A stretch of 64,000 nt of DNA from Pseudomonas helvetica (GTDB taxonomy: Bacteria > Pseudomonadota > Gammaproteobacteria > Pseudomonadales > Pseudomonadaceae): positions 6,149,001-6,213,000 of the forward strand of contig NZ_CP150917.1 of assembly GCF_039908645.1 (NCBI RefSeq). The letters are read 5' to 3'. The notes under the pieces are model-generated. The model worked only from the letters and a program-made list of their open reading frames with translations, ran no database searches and was not told the DNA's origin. Shown piece after piece: positions 35,100 to 44,310 of this stretch. Each line of letters starts with the position of its first letter. Position 1 is the stretch's first letter. Both the position numbers and the translations under genes were made by a program.

Positions 35100-37022
35100 C
35101 TATTGCGCGGTAGCCTTCAGGCCCGCCAGCAGCAACCGCTGATACAAGTCCTCCTTCAAGCCCTCAGGCTTCGTCAGCTGCATCCGCTCCAGATGAACCG
35201 GGTACTCCGAGGGTTCCGGCGCATCCAGCGCGGCCTTGCCCAGCTCCAGAATCTCGGTGAGTTTGAACTTGCTCTTGAGCCAGTTCAGCGCCCGCAACAA
35301 ATCCCGCTCTTCGCTGCTGAAATCACTGCCCAACGGATACTCCGGAAACAACCGCGGGTGCCGTGCAGCAATCGCCTGCAAGCGCTGTGGGCTGTTGTCG
35401 GTGAAACGCGGATCGAGGCGAAAATCCTTCGGCAGTTTGCCGGCCTTCTGCGCCTGTTCGATCAAGCCCGGCTGGAAGCGTGAATCGCTGATGTTGAGCA
35501 ACGCTTCGATCACCTTGGCGTCGGTCTTGCCGCGTAAATCGGCGATGCCGTATTCGGTGATCACAATGTCACGCAAGTGCCGTGGAATCGTGCAATGGCC
35601 GTATTCCCAGACCATGTTCGAGCTCACTTCACCGCCCGACTCACGCCAGCTGCGCAGGATCAGAATCGAGCGCGCGCCTTCCAGCGCATGGCCCTGGACG
35701 ACGAAGTTGTATTGTCCGCCGACACCGCTGAGCACCTGACCGCCTTCCAACTGATCAGCAACACCGGCGCCGAGCAGGGTCATGGTGAACGCGCTGTTGA
35801 TGAAGCGCGCATCCAGGCGCTGCAAGCGCTTGAGCTCTTCCTGGCCGTACAGCTCGTTGATGTAACTGATGGCGGTCATGTTGAATTCAGCGAGCTTGCT
35901 GTGGGGTAATTCCCGCAACCGCTGATAGAAACTACGCGGCCCAAGGAAAAAACCACCGTGTATCGCGATGCCGCCCACTTGAGCCGACTCATCCAGGGTT
36001 CCGGCATTGGCGTGCTGTTGCAGGGCGATGCTCGGATAAACCTTGCGTCGCACGATCCCGGCATCGGACAACGCCAGCAGACCGTTGACGAACATCTCGC
36101 TGCAACCATAAAGCCCCTTGGCAAAAGGCTCCACGCCACCTTCACGGCTAATCAGCGGCGCCCAGTAACGCGCATCAAGGTCCGTCAACAACGCACGGTA
36201 GCCGTCGTTATCCGCCTGCCGTGAGAGCAACGCGGCGGTCAGCGCATCGCCCATGGCTCCGATGCCGATTTGCAGGGTTCCGCCGTCCCGCACCAGGGTA
36301 CTGGCATGCAGGCCTATGAAGTGATCCTGCAAGCCTACCGGCATGTTCGGTGTGGAAAACAGCGTGCTGCCCTCCTCCTCGTCGATCAGCAAATCGAACG
36401 CCTCACGGTCGACTTCCGAGTCTCCCGGCATGTACGGCAGATCCCGATGAACCTGGCCGAGCAGCAGGATGGTTTCCCCGGCAGCACGACGTTTGGCGAT
36501 CATCGGCAACAGGTCGAGGGTGATGTCCGGGTTGCAGCTCAGGCTTAGTCGCTCCGGCTGCTGCGGATCATGGGCCACCAATTGCGCCACCAGGTTCAAC
36601 CCGGCGGCATTGATGTCCCGGGCGGCGTGGCTGTAGTTGCTGCTGACGTAGTCCTGCTGCGCCGACGCGCTGTGCAGCAAGCTGCCGGGCTGCATGAAGA
36701 ACTGCTCGATATGAATGTTCGCCGGGAGGCTGTCACGGTGCAGGTCGGCGAGAAAATCCAGCTCGGGATAATCGCCAAACACTCGCTCGATGAAGGGTTC
36801 CAGAAAGCGCCGCTGCAAGCCGTCGCCCAATGACGGACGACCCAGGCTCAACGCGGTGTAGACCGTCAGATGCCGCTCGGGCAACTGGGCGATGCGCTGA
36901 TAGAGCGCGTTGACGAAGCGGTTGGGTTTTCCCAGCCCCAGCGGCAGGCCGAGGTGTATATGCGCTGGCAAACGTGCGAGCACATCATCGACTGCCTGTT
37001 CGATTGATACCGACTGCACCAT
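35100..37022 (-). CDS. Acetyl-CoA hydrolase/transferase family protein
   Basis: 640 residues from ATG 37022, supported by GGGAGG upstream; the longer frame lacks this. It shows the CoA-transferase I fold: HLGLPLGLGKPNRFVNALY at the start, GIGAMGDALTAAL in the middle, GLYGCSEMF with the probable catalytic Glu, and a C-terminal segment with ITEYGIADLRGKTDAKVIEALL. About 100 residues longer than typical ACH1-type enzymes, which seems to be a pseudomonad form. Acyl specificity unknown. Confidence 0.85.
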   Translation of the reverse strand: MVQSVSIEQAVDDVLARLPAHIHLGLPLGLGKPNRFVNALYQRIAQLPERHLTVYTALSLGRPSLGDGLQRRFLEPFIERVFGDYPELDFLADLHRDSLPANIHIEQFFMQPGSLLHSASAQQDYVSSNYSHAARDINAAGLNLVAQLVAHDPQQPERLSLSCNPDITLDLLPMIAKRRAAGETILLLGQVHRDLPYMPGDSEVDREAFDLLIDEEEGSTLFSTPNMPVGLQDHFIGLHASTLVRDGGTLQIGIGAMGDALTAALLSRQADNDGYRALLTDLDARYWAPLISREGGVEPFAKGLYGCSEMFVNGLLALSDAGIVRRKVYPSIALQQHANAGTLDESAQVGGIAIHGGFFLGPRSFYQRLRELPHSKLAEFNMTAISYINELYGQEELKRLQRLDARFINSAFTMTLLGAGVADQLEGGQVLSGVGGQYNFVVQGHALEGARSILILRSWRESGGEVSSNMVWEYGHCTIPRHLRDIVITEYGIADLRGKTDAKVIEALLNISDSRFQPGLIEQAQKAGKLPKDFRLDPRFTDNSPQRLQAIAARHPRLFPEYPLGSDFSSEERDLLRALNWLKSKFKLTEILELGKAALDAPEPSEYPVHLERMQLTKPEGLKEDLYQRLLLAGLKATAQ

Positions 37023-37113
37023 CAGACCCTCCCGACCTGTCCATGAATTGAGGTCGGTTCGAGCTTGCCGCTTCCTCATCGCGATGACCAGTCTCAAGGT
37101 CAAATCCCAGGCA

Positions 37114-37142
37114 CAAAAAAGCCGCTCGCAAGCGGCTTTTTC
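37114..37142. terminator. Bidirectional rho-independent terminator
   Basis: aaaaaagccgct-cgca-agcggctttttc: an 8-9 bp GC stem with A-tract and T-tract on either side. It lies after cycB on the minus strand and before the acetyl-CoA hydrolase family gene. Confidence 0.9.
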
Positions 37143-37156
37143 GCTGAAGACGGGGC

Positions 37157-37585
37157 TTATTTCAGGCCGGACATCTTCTGGATGGCGCCTTCAAGGTCTT
37201 TCACTTCGCAGTCGCTGCAGGTGCCTTTTGGCGGCATCGCATTGAGACCTGTCAGCGCTACTTTCGCCAGGCCAGCAGCAGTGCCGCCTTCTTTGTCGGC
37301 GCGTTTTTTCCAGTCTGCAGCATCACCGATTTTCGGTGCGCCCAGCAGACCCGTGCCGTGGCAAGCATTGCAATGTTTGGCAATGATTTCATCGGGAGTT
37401 TTCGCTGCACCGCCGCCTACCGAAGCGGCGACTTCCATCCCCTTGCACTCCTGACCTTGTACACAGACCTGGCCGACAGGCTCAAGGCGTTTGGCGATAT
37501 CGTCAGTGGTCGACGCTTGTGCGCTGACTGCCCAAAGGGCCAATACGGTTGCTGGTGCGGCCAGCATTTTCATAATTAGATTCAC
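37157..37585 (-). CDS. cycB: Cytochrome c5
   Basis: 142 residues from GTG 37585, which has GAGGGTG 5 bases upstream; ATG 37573 is an alternative. A signal peptide (LAAPATVLALWAVSAQA) precedes the mature protein. One haem site CNACH, a distal Met in LNAMPPKG and the extra disulphide pair TCSDCEV are all hallmarks of c5-type cytochromes. A periplasmic electron carrier. Confidence 0.9.
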   Translation of the reverse strand: MNLIMKMLAAPATVLALWAVSAQASTTDDIAKRLEPVGQVCVQGQECKGMEVAASVGGGAAKTPDEIIAKHCNACHGTGLLGAPKIGDAADWKKRADKEGGTAAGLAKVALTGLNAMPPKGTCSDCEVKDLEGAIQKMSGLK

Positions 37586-37756
37586 GCGTACACCCTCAAT
37601 GGTGGCTAGTCACGCCCACGGCCACGGTTTCGCAGGCGGGCGCAAGTATAGCGGTTAGCCCGCCACACTGAAACAACCCTAAAGTCCAAGGGGTATTAAG
37701 TCGTGGCGAAATACAGCATGGGGCGACTCGCAAAACCTTGCCGGACGCCTCTTTTC

Positions 37757-38305
37757 CTAGAAATTCGCCGGTGTGGCTGCGCTGATTAGTCGCGCTGGCG
37801 CATCGAACGGATTTCGGAAACGGTGCGGTTTGGTGCTTTCGAAATAGTAGCTGTCACCGGCCTCGAGCACGAATGTCTCGAGCCCGACCACCAGCTCAAG
37901 GCGACCTTCGAGCAGAATCCCGGTTTCCTCGCCCTCATGGGTGAGCATCTCTTCACCGGTATCGGCGCCTGGCGGGTAGATCTCGTTGAGGAACGCGATA
38001 GCACGGCTCGGATGGGCCTTGCCGACCAGTTTCATGGTCACGGCGCCATCGGAGATATCGATCAGCTCATTGGCCTTGTAGACAATCTGCGTCGGTTTTT
38101 CCTGAAGAATTTCTTCGGAAAAGAACTCGACCATGGACATGGGGATGCCGCCAAGTACCTTCCTCAGCGAACTGATCGAAGGGCTGACGCTGTTTTTCTC
38201 GATCATTGAAATGGTGCTATTGGTAACGCCTGCCCGCTTGGCGAGCTCTCGCTGGGATAGACCTTTCAGTTTACGGATCGATTGCAGTCGTTCACCGACG
38301 TCCAA
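37757..38305 (-). CDS. XRE-cupin regulator (PuuR-like)
   Basis: 182 residues: N-terminal helix-turn-helix (LKGLSQRELAKRAGVTNSTISMIEKNSVSPSI) and C-terminal cupin (EETGILLEGRLELVVG, then GDSYYFESTKPHRFRN). It resembles PuuR, the repressor of putrescine catabolism. FAD oxidoreductase and aldehyde dehydrogenase genes of the same pathway type occur at 42428 and 50061, so a link to polyamine use is plausible. Confidence 0.85.
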   Translation of the reverse strand: MDVGERLQSIRKLKGLSQRELAKRAGVTNSTISMIEKNSVSPSISSLRKVLGGIPMSMVEFFSEEILQEKPTQIVYKANELIDISDGAVTMKLVGKAHPSRAIAFLNEIYPPGADTGEEMLTHEGEETGILLEGRLELVVGLETFVLEAGDSYYFESTKPHRFRNPFDAPARLISAATPANF

Positions 38306-38432
38306 TGCATTAGCCTCCCAGGATTCAGATTGTGTGGATAGTGAGCGTTATCATGGCGACAGCGTTCAGTATTTACAACACTTGGGTCTGAATCCTGTTT
38401 GGCAAAGCGACTTCTGGTCTCGACTGCCCGCC

Positions 38433-39506
38433 TCAGCTCCCGGAATAGAGCCGTGGCACGCGACGCAGGTTGCAGAAGATCTGGTAGGGAATGGTCCCGG
38501 CAGCCATGGCGACGTCGCTGGCGAGGATGTTTTTACCCCACAATTCGACCGTCGAACCGAGGCCGGCCTGCGGCACATCGGTCAAATCTATGCAGAGCAT
38601 GTCCATCGACACCCGTCCCAGCAGCTGGCTGCGCTGCCCGGCCACCAACACCGGTGTGCCGGTAGGCGCCTGACGCGGATAACCATCGGCATAGCCCATG
38701 GCAACCACGCCGATGCGCATCGGCTTCTGGGTGATGAACTTCGCCCCATAGCCCACCGGCTCACCGGCCGGCAGTTCGCGCACGCTGATGACTTTCGATT
38801 CCAGGGTCATCACCGGCTGCAGGCGCGCCGCCACCGGATTGGCTTCTTCGAAAGGTGTCGCGCCATAAAGCATGATGCCCGGGCGAACCCAATCGCTCGG
38901 CACCTGCGGCCAGCCCAGCACCGCCGGCGAGTTACACAAGCTGACCTGCGCCGACAAGCCCTGGCGCGCCGCTTCAAACACCGCAACCTGCTCCGCCGCG
39001 CTGCTGCTATGCAGCTCGTCGGCACGCGCAAAGTGGCTCATCAGCACGATCTTCGAGACTTTGCCGCTGGCCAGCAAACGCTGATATGCCGCCTGATAAT
39101 CCGCCGGATGCAGGCCGACCCGGTGCATGCCCGAATCCAGCTTGAGCCAGACCGTGATCGGCTTGCTCAACGCGGCTTTCTCGATTGCTTCGAGTTGCCA
39201 CAGCGAATGCACCACGCACCAGAAATCATGCTCAACGATCAGCGACAGCTCATCGGCTTCGAAAAAGCCTTCGAGCAGCAGGACCGGCGCACGAATACCG
39301 GCGGCGCGCAGCTCCAGGGCTTCTTCGATACAGGCCACGGCGAAACCGTCCGCCTCGGCCTCCAGGGCCTGGGCACAGCGCACCGCGCCATGGCCATAGG
39401 CATCGGCCTTGATCACCGCGAGGGCGCGCGCCCCCGAGACTTCACGGGCCAGTTGATAGTTATGACGCAGGGCTTGAAGATCGATCAGGGCACGGGCAGG
39501 ACGCAT
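38433..39506 (-). CDS. dadX: Alanine racemase, catabolic (DadX-type)
   Basis: 357 residues. PLP lysine is in [11 protein letters not shown] near the N-terminus. The opposite-face tyrosine is in GYGAKFI, and [10 protein letters not shown] and [13 protein letters not shown] are also typical. It interconverts L- and D-alanine. Located downstream of ridA and dadA on the same strand, so it supplies D-alanine to DadA for alanine catabolism. Confidence 0.93.
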   Translation of the reverse strand: MRPARALIDLQALRHNYQLAREVSGARALAVIKADAYGHGAVRCAQALEAEADGFAVACIEEALELRAAGIRAPVLLLEGFFEADELSLIVEHDFWCVVHSLWQLEAIEKAALSKPITVWLKLDSGMHRVGLHPADYQAAYQRLLASGKVSKIVLMSHFARADELHSSSAAEQVAVFEAARQGLSAQVSLCNSPAVLGWPQVPSDWVRPGIMLYGATPFEEANPVAARLQPVMTLESKVISVRELPAGEPVGYGAKFITQKPMRIGVVAMGYADGYPRQAPTGTPVLVAGQRSQLLGRVSMDMLCIDLTDVPQAGLGSTVELWGKNILASDVAMAAGTIPYQIFCNLRRVPRLYSGS

Positions 39507-39597
39507 GGCGGCAGACTTCTAGGCGGTCATGAGGAAGAAAAAACCGGTGCTGACTGACGGCGTGAACCGCCAACAGCACCGGGAGAGGGATCGTTGC

Positions 39598-39951
39598 TTA
39601 AGGCAGAGCAGCCACTACCGACAGCTCAACCAGGATTTCCGGTTCGCACAGCTTGGCTTCGACTGTCGCACGGGCGGGCGCGACATTCTTTGGCAACCAA
39701 GTGTCCCAGACACTGTTCATGCCCTCGAAATGGGCATCGATGTCTTTCAGGTAAATCGTCACCGACAGCAGCTTGGTCTTGTCGGTCCCGGCCAGATCCA
39801 GCAAACGCTCGATGTTGGCGAGGGTTTCACGAGTCTGCTGTTCAATCCCGGCATTCATGTCGTCGCCGACTTGCCCTGCCAGATACACGGTACCGTTGTG
39901 GACAACGATCTGGCTCATGCGCTCATTGGTGAGCTGGCGCTGGATTGACAT
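39598..39951 (-). CDS. RidA-family enamine/imine deaminase
   Basis: 117 residues from ATG 39951 ([16 protein letters not shown]); the longer frame reads into dadA. RidA pattern: [41 protein letters not shown], and [10 protein letters not shown] with the family arginine. It hydrolyses reactive imine or enamine intermediates, a sensible companion to the amino acid dehydrogenase whose 3' end it overlaps by 29 bases. Confidence 0.92.
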   Translation of the reverse strand: MSIQRQLTNERMSQIVVHNGTVYLAGQVGDDMNAGIEQQTRETLANIERLLDLAGTDKTKLLSVTIYLKDIDAHFEGMNSVWDTWLPKNVAPARATVEAKLCEPEILVELSVVAALP

Positions 39952-41227
39952 GCTTTTCAGACTCCTTTGGGGTGTTGCCATAACGGGAAATATCGAGGCC
40001 TTCAGCACTGATCTGCGGCGTTTTCTTCGCCATCAGGTCGGCCAGCAAGCGACCGGAGCCACACGCCATGGTCCAGCCGAGTGTGCCATGACCGGTGTTC
40101 AGGAACAGGTTCTTGAACGGGGTGGCGCCAACAATCGGCGTGCCGTCCGGTGTGGTCGGACGCAGACCGGTCCAGAAACTCGCCTCGGCGAGGTCGCCGC
40201 CCTGAGGATAAAGATCGTTGACGATCATCTCCAGCGTTTCGCGTCGACGCGGGTTCAGCGACAGGTCAAAACCGGCTATCTCAGCCATGCCGCCGACACG
40301 AATGCGGGTGTCGAAACGGGTGATCGCGACCTTGTAGGTCTCGTCGAGAATAGTCGACGTCGGGGCCATCGCCGGATTTGTGATCGGTACGGTCAGCGAG
40401 TAACCCTTGAGCGGGTACACCGGGGCCTTGATGCCCAACGGCTTGAGCAACTTCGGCGAGTAGCTGCCGAGCGCCAATACGTAGCGGTCGGCGGTTTCCA
40501 GCTTGCCGTCGATCCACACGCCGTTGATCCGGTCTCCGGCGTAGTCGAGGCGCTGAATGTCCTGGTCAAAGCGGAATTCCACGCCCAGTTTCACGGCCAT
40601 TTCGGCCAGGCGCGTGGTGAAGATCTGGCAGTCGCCGGTCTGGTCGTTCGGCAGGCGCAAGGCACCGGCGAGGATATCGGTCACGCTGGCCAGCGCTGGT
40701 TCGACGCGGGCAATGCCGGCGCGGTCGAGCAGTTCAAAGGGCACGCCGGACTCTTTCAGGACCGCGATGTCTTTTGCCGCGCCATCCAGCTGCGCCTGAG
40801 TGCGGAACAGTTGCGTGGTCCCCAGGGTGCGGCCTTCGTAGGCAATGCCGGTTTCAGCACGCAGTTCATCGAGGCAGTCACGGCTGTACTCGGACAGACG
40901 GACCATGCGCTCCTTGTTCACCGCATAACGGCTGGCGGTGCAGTTGCGCAACATCTGCGCCATCCACAGGTATTGGTCGATATCGGCGGTGGCCTTGATC
41001 GCCAGCGGTGCGTGGCGTTGCAGCAGCCATTTGATGGCTTTGAGCGGCACGCCCGGCGCGGCCCACGGCGAGGCATAGCCCGGCGAGACCTGGCCGGCAT
41101 TGGCGAAACTGGTTTCCATGGCAGCAGCCGGCTGACGGTCTACAACCGTTACTTCAAACCCGGCCCGAGCCAGATAGTAGGCACTGGCGGTACCGATGAC
41201 GCCGCTACCCAAGACCAGAACGCGCAT
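39923..41227 (-). CDS. dadA: D-amino acid dehydrogenase small subunit
   Basis: 434 residues from ATG 41227, with GAGGG upstream. FAD dinucleotide motif [18 protein letters not shown] at the N-terminus, and [19 protein letters not shown] with [14 protein letters not shown] near the end. It oxidises D-alanine to pyruvate, passing electrons to the respiratory chain. First gene of dadA-ridA-dadX, divergent from the Lrp-type regulator. Confidence 0.95.
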   Translation of the reverse strand: MRVLVLGSGVIGTASAYYLARAGFEVTVVDRQPAAAMETSFANAGQVSPGYASPWAAPGVPLKAIKWLLQRHAPLAIKATADIDQYLWMAQMLRNCTASRYAVNKERMVRLSEYSRDCLDELRAETGIAYEGRTLGTTQLFRTQAQLDGAAKDIAVLKESGVPFELLDRAGIARVEPALASVTDILAGALRLPNDQTGDCQIFTTRLAEMAVKLGVEFRFDQDIQRLDYAGDRINGVWIDGKLETADRYVLALGSYSPKLLKPLGIKAPVYPLKGYSLTVPITNPAMAPTSTILDETYKVAITRFDTRIRVGGMAEIAGFDLSLNPRRRETLEMIVNDLYPQGGDLAEASFWTGLRPTTPDGTPIVGATPFKNLFLNTGHGTLGWTMACGSGRLLADLMAKKTPQISAEGLDISRYGNTPKESEKHVNPAPAHQ

Positions 41228-41383
41228 TTTCGTATCCCTCATCGCGGCTTACCGCTGACGTTTGTTGTTCAAATCACAGATGTGCGCAGTGTAAAAAACA
41301 TTGGCCAGTGCTTTTCACTATATAAGCACCTATATTTGGCGACAATTCTCGGCAAAATAGCTTTTTACGGAGGCGCATCCCCT

Positions 41384-41872
41384 ATGCGGACCAATACTCA
41401 GACCAAACGCGAACTGGACAAGATCGACCGTAACATCCTGCGCATCCTTCAGGCAGACGGGCGGATTTCGTTTACCGAGCTTGGGGAGAAAGTCGGGCTG
41501 TCGACCACGCCCTGCACTGAGCGGGTGCGACGCCTGGAACGCGAAGGGATCATCATGGGCTACAACGCCCGGCTTAACCCGCAGCACCTCAAGGGCAGCC
41601 TGCTGGTGTTCGTCGAGATCAGCCTCGACTACAAGTCTGGCGATACCTTTGAAGAGTTCCGACGCGCCGTGCTGAAACTGCCACACGTACTGGAATGCCA
41701 CCTGGTGTCAGGGGATTTCGACTACCTGGTGAAAGCGCGGATTTCCGAGATGGCCTCGTACCGCAAACTGCTGGGCGACATCCTGCTCAAATTGCCCCAC
41801 GTGCGTGAGTCCAAGAGCTATATCGTGATGGAAGAAGTGAAAGAGAGCCTGAATCTGCCGATTCCGGATTGA
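41384..41872 (+). CDS. dadR: Lrp/AsnC-family regulator (DadR)
   Basis: 162 residues from ATG 41384 with GGAGG upstream. N-terminal HTH: LDKIDRNILRILQADGRISFTELGEKVGLSTTPCTERVRRLEREG. C-terminal RAM effector domain: VLECHLVSGDFDYLVKARI. Divergent from dadA across 156 bases, the arrangement of the alanine-responsive activator of the dad operon in pseudomonads. Confidence 0.92.
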   Translation: MRTNTQTKRELDKIDRNILRILQADGRISFTELGEKVGLSTTPCTERVRRLEREGIIMGYNARLNPQHLKGSLLVFVEISLDYKSGDTFEEFRRAVLKLPHVLECHLVSGDFDYLVKARISEMASYRKLLGDILLKLPHVRESKSYIVMEEVKESLNLPIPD

Positions 41873-41876
41873 AGAT

Positions 41877-41936
41877 CAAAAGATCGCAGCCTTCGGCAGC
41901 TCTTACGGGTGTATGCGCGCAGGCTGCGATCTTTTA
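41877..41936. terminator. Inverted repeat, probable bidirectional terminator
   Basis: aaaagatcgcagcc and ggctgcgatctttt are perfect 14-base inverted arms about 30 bases apart, between convergent dadR and the cysteine-cluster gene. The pair may also be a repeat-family element. Confidence 0.6.
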
Positions 41937-42287
41937 AACCAACACCTGCCGGGTGCTGGCCATGTATTCATGGATCTGCTTCTCGACCCGAGGATGAATC
42001 AACTCCACCGGGCGGCGACCGTTGGGGCACGGCAGGGTTGCCGTGGTGCCGAACAGCCGACAGATCAACGGCCGCTCGTCATACACCGTGCAGCCATCGG
42101 GGCCCAGGTGCACACAGTTCAGCTCATCCATCGCAGCGTCCTGCTCGGCCCTGGTCTTACGCGGCAGACGCGACATTTCTTCTGGCGATGTAGTCACCGG
42201 GCCACAGCAGTCATGGCAGCCGGGCACGCACTCAAACGAGGGGATTTGCTGGCGAAGAGCGCGGATTTTCTGACTGTTGCAGCTCAT
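41934..42287 (-). CDS. YkgJ-family cysteine cluster protein
   Basis: 117 residues from ATG 42287 (MSCNSQKIRALRQQ). The cysteine cluster, likely a zinc site, is FECVPGCHDCCGP, then LNCVHLGPDGCTVYDERPLICRLFGTT. Function of the family is unknown. Monocistronic, between dadR and the FAD oxidoreductase. Confidence 0.85.
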   Translation of the reverse strand: MSCNSQKIRALRQQIPSFECVPGCHDCCGPVTTSPEEMSRLPRKTRAEQDAAMDELNCVHLGPDGCTVYDERPLICRLFGTTATLPCPNGRRPVELIHPRVEKQIHEYMASTRQVLV

Positions 42288-42427
42288 CGAAGCGAGTACC
42301 GGGAAAGTGAACGAGGTGGGATTTTGCCCTAAAAGCCTCGCGCCAGACAGCATTAGCCGACCAGTGTTGCCCAGCCCGAAAGGCCCGGCTTATGCTCCGT
42401 AAAATTTACTACACACACGAAACCCGG

Positions 42428-43750
42428 ATGACACACATGAACGCCCGTGTTCACCAGCCTGCCCCGAACAACCGGCATACAGCGTCTTACTACGCCGCCA
42501 GCAGCCTACCGCAGCCCGATTATCCGGCGCTCAAAGGCGAACTGCTGGCGGACGTGTGCGTGGTGGGCGGCGGGTTTTCCGGGCTGAACACTGCTATCGA
42601 GTTGGCCGAACGCGGCCTCAACGTGGTGCTGCTCGAAGCGCGCAAGATCGGCTGGGGCGCCAGTGGGCGCAACGGCGGGCAGCTGATTCGCGGCGTGGGT
42701 CATGGCCTCGATCAGTTTGCCGAGGTGATCGGCACGGACGGCGTCCGCCAGATGAAACTCATGGGGCTGGAAGCGGTGGAGCTCGTCCGGCAACGGGTCG
42801 AGCATTTTCAGATCGCCTGCGACCTGACCTGGGGTTACTGCGACCTGGCCAACAAACCTCGCGACCTTGAAGGTTTCGCCGAAGACGCGGCCGAACTGCA
42901 CAGCCTCGGCTATCGCCATGAGACCCGATTGCTGCAAGCCCATGAGATGCACAGCGTGGTCGGTTCCGACCGCTACGTCGGTGGCTTGATCGATATGGGC
43001 TCCGGGCATCTGCACCCGTTGAACCTGGCCTTGGGCGAAGCCGCTGCGGCGCAGCAACTGGGCGTGAAGCTGTTCGAACAATCGGCCGTGACCCGCATCG
43101 ACTATGGCAGCGAGGTCAAGGTCCACACGGCGCAAGGCTCGGTCCGCGCCAAGTCCCTGGTGCTGGGCTGCAACGCCTACCTCAACAACCTTAACCCCGA
43201 GCTCAGCGGCAAAGTGCTGCCCGCCGGCAGTTACATCATCGCCACCGAACCCTTGAGCGCAGCGCAGGCCCACGCATTACTGCCGCAGAACATGGCGGTC
43301 TGCGATCAGCGAGTGGCGCTGGACTACTACCGGCTCTCGGCGGATCGGCGCTTGCTGTTCGGCGGCGCCTGCCACTATTCCGGTCGCGACCCGTCGGACA
43401 TCGCCGCCTATATGCGACCGAAGATGCTCGACGTCTTCCCGCAACTGGCCGGGGTGAAGATCGACTATCAATGGGGCGGGATGATCGGCATTGGCGCCAA
43501 CCGCCTGCCGCAGATCGGCCGGCTCAAGGACCAGCCGAATGTGTATTACGCCCAGGCCTATTCCGGTCATGGGCTGAACGCTACCCACCTGGCCGGCAAG
43601 CTGCTGGCCGAAGCCATCAGCGGTCAGCAAGGTGGGGGGTTCGATCTGTTCGCCAAGGTGCCGCACATTACCTTTCCGGGCGGTAAATACCTGCGTTCGC
43701 CGTTGTTGGCGCTGGGGATGTTGTGGCATCGGATGAAAGAGTTGGTCTGA
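42428..43750 (+). CDS. FAD-dependent oxidoreductase (gamma-glutamylputrescine oxidase-like)
   Basis: 440 residues from ATG 42428 (ATG 42437 is equally possible; neither has a strong ribosome site). DAO-type FAD motif: DVCVVGGGFSGLNTAIELAERG, and GWGASGRNGGQLIRG, typical of the PuuB/PauB group. The C-terminus has the expected YAQAYSGHGLNATHLAGKL. Likely oxidises a gamma-glutamylated polyamine or a related amine. It is not in an operon here. Confidence 0.87.
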   Translation: MTHMNARVHQPAPNNRHTASYYAASSLPQPDYPALKGELLADVCVVGGGFSGLNTAIELAERGLNVVLLEARKIGWGASGRNGGQLIRGVGHGLDQFAEVIGTDGVRQMKLMGLEAVELVRQRVEHFQIACDLTWGYCDLANKPRDLEGFAEDAAELHSLGYRHETRLLQAHEMHSVVGSDRYVGGLIDMGSGHLHPLNLALGEAAAAQQLGVKLFEQSAVTRIDYGSEVKVHTAQGSVRAKSLVLGCNAYLNNLNPELSGKVLPAGSYIIATEPLSAAQAHALLPQNMAVCDQRVALDYYRLSADRRLLFGGACHYSGRDPSDIAAYMRPKMLDVFPQLAGVKIDYQWGGMIGIGANRLPQIGRLKDQPNVYYAQAYSGHGLNATHLAGKLLAEAISGQQGGGFDLFAKVPHITFPGGKYLRSPLLALGMLWHRMKELV

Positions 43751-43777
43751 AAGACTCTTTGCGCCCCTACGGACGCC

Positions 43778-43863
43778 ATCGCGGGCAAGCCTTGCTTCCT
43801 ACAGGTCCAGCGTTGATCGCACGACGGATACCACCCCTGTAGGAGCAAGGCTTGCCCGCGATT
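43778..43863. repeat. REPIN
   Basis: catcgcgggcaagccttgct and inverted agcaaggcttgcccgcg arms flank a 45-base spacer between the oxidoreductase and the DUF1127 gene. Confidence 0.85.
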
Positions 43864-43886
43864 GGGCCGGGAGAGCGCCAAATAGC

Positions 43887-44132
43887 TCAAAGCCGCCAAA
43901 AGGGCTTGAGCCCCTCCTCCCGCGCCTCTGCACGACTCAGCCCCACATCGCGCAGCTGCTCGGGCGAAAGCTCAAGCAAGCTCTTGCGCGTGTGCAGACG
44001 ATGCCAGAACAGTCCCCAGCGACCGAGACCGGACGGGGCGTTGCGCATCGTTGACGCGCGCATGCCCTTATCCTGCCCAGCCTCCAGTTCCTGACTGCGT
44101 AACGTCAGCCGCACATCGCTCAAGCCGTTCAT
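43887..44132 (-). CDS. DUF1127 small protein
   Basis: 81 residues. The C-terminal half carries the DUF1127 pattern: RWGLFWHRLHTRKSLLELSPEQLRDVGLSRAEAREEGLKPFW. Members are small Arg-rich proteins, some involved in RNA turnover or phosphate and carbon responses. Divergent from the MocR gene. Confidence 0.85.
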   Translation of the reverse strand: MNGLSDVRLTLRSQELEAGQDKGMRASTMRNAPSGLGRWGLFWHRLHTRKSLLELSPEQLRDVGLSRAEAREEGLKPFWRL

Positions 44133-44195
44133 TTTGATTGCTCCTGTTTACTTGGGTCGCCAGAGATTCCATGATGCGCGGGGTGGCAAAACCGT

Positions 44196-44276
44196 TACAG
44201 ATTCAAAAGAGCCGTATTACCCCCATACAGAGCTCCCGTTTTAGCGACTGAATCCTGTATTTTTGCCCAATCTGTA
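44196..44276. promoter_or_regulatory. TACAG/CTGTA motif array upstream of the MocR gene
   Basis: Two TACAG motifs (44196-44200, 44226-44230) and two CTGTA motifs (44255-44259, 44272-44276) lie in the gap between the DUF1127 and MocR genes. MocR regulators are known to bind repeated short sites in such divergent promoters. Candidate only. Confidence 0.35.
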
Positions 44277-44310
44277 CTGGTCCACTGAATCTATTCACCG
44301 AGGCTGCACC

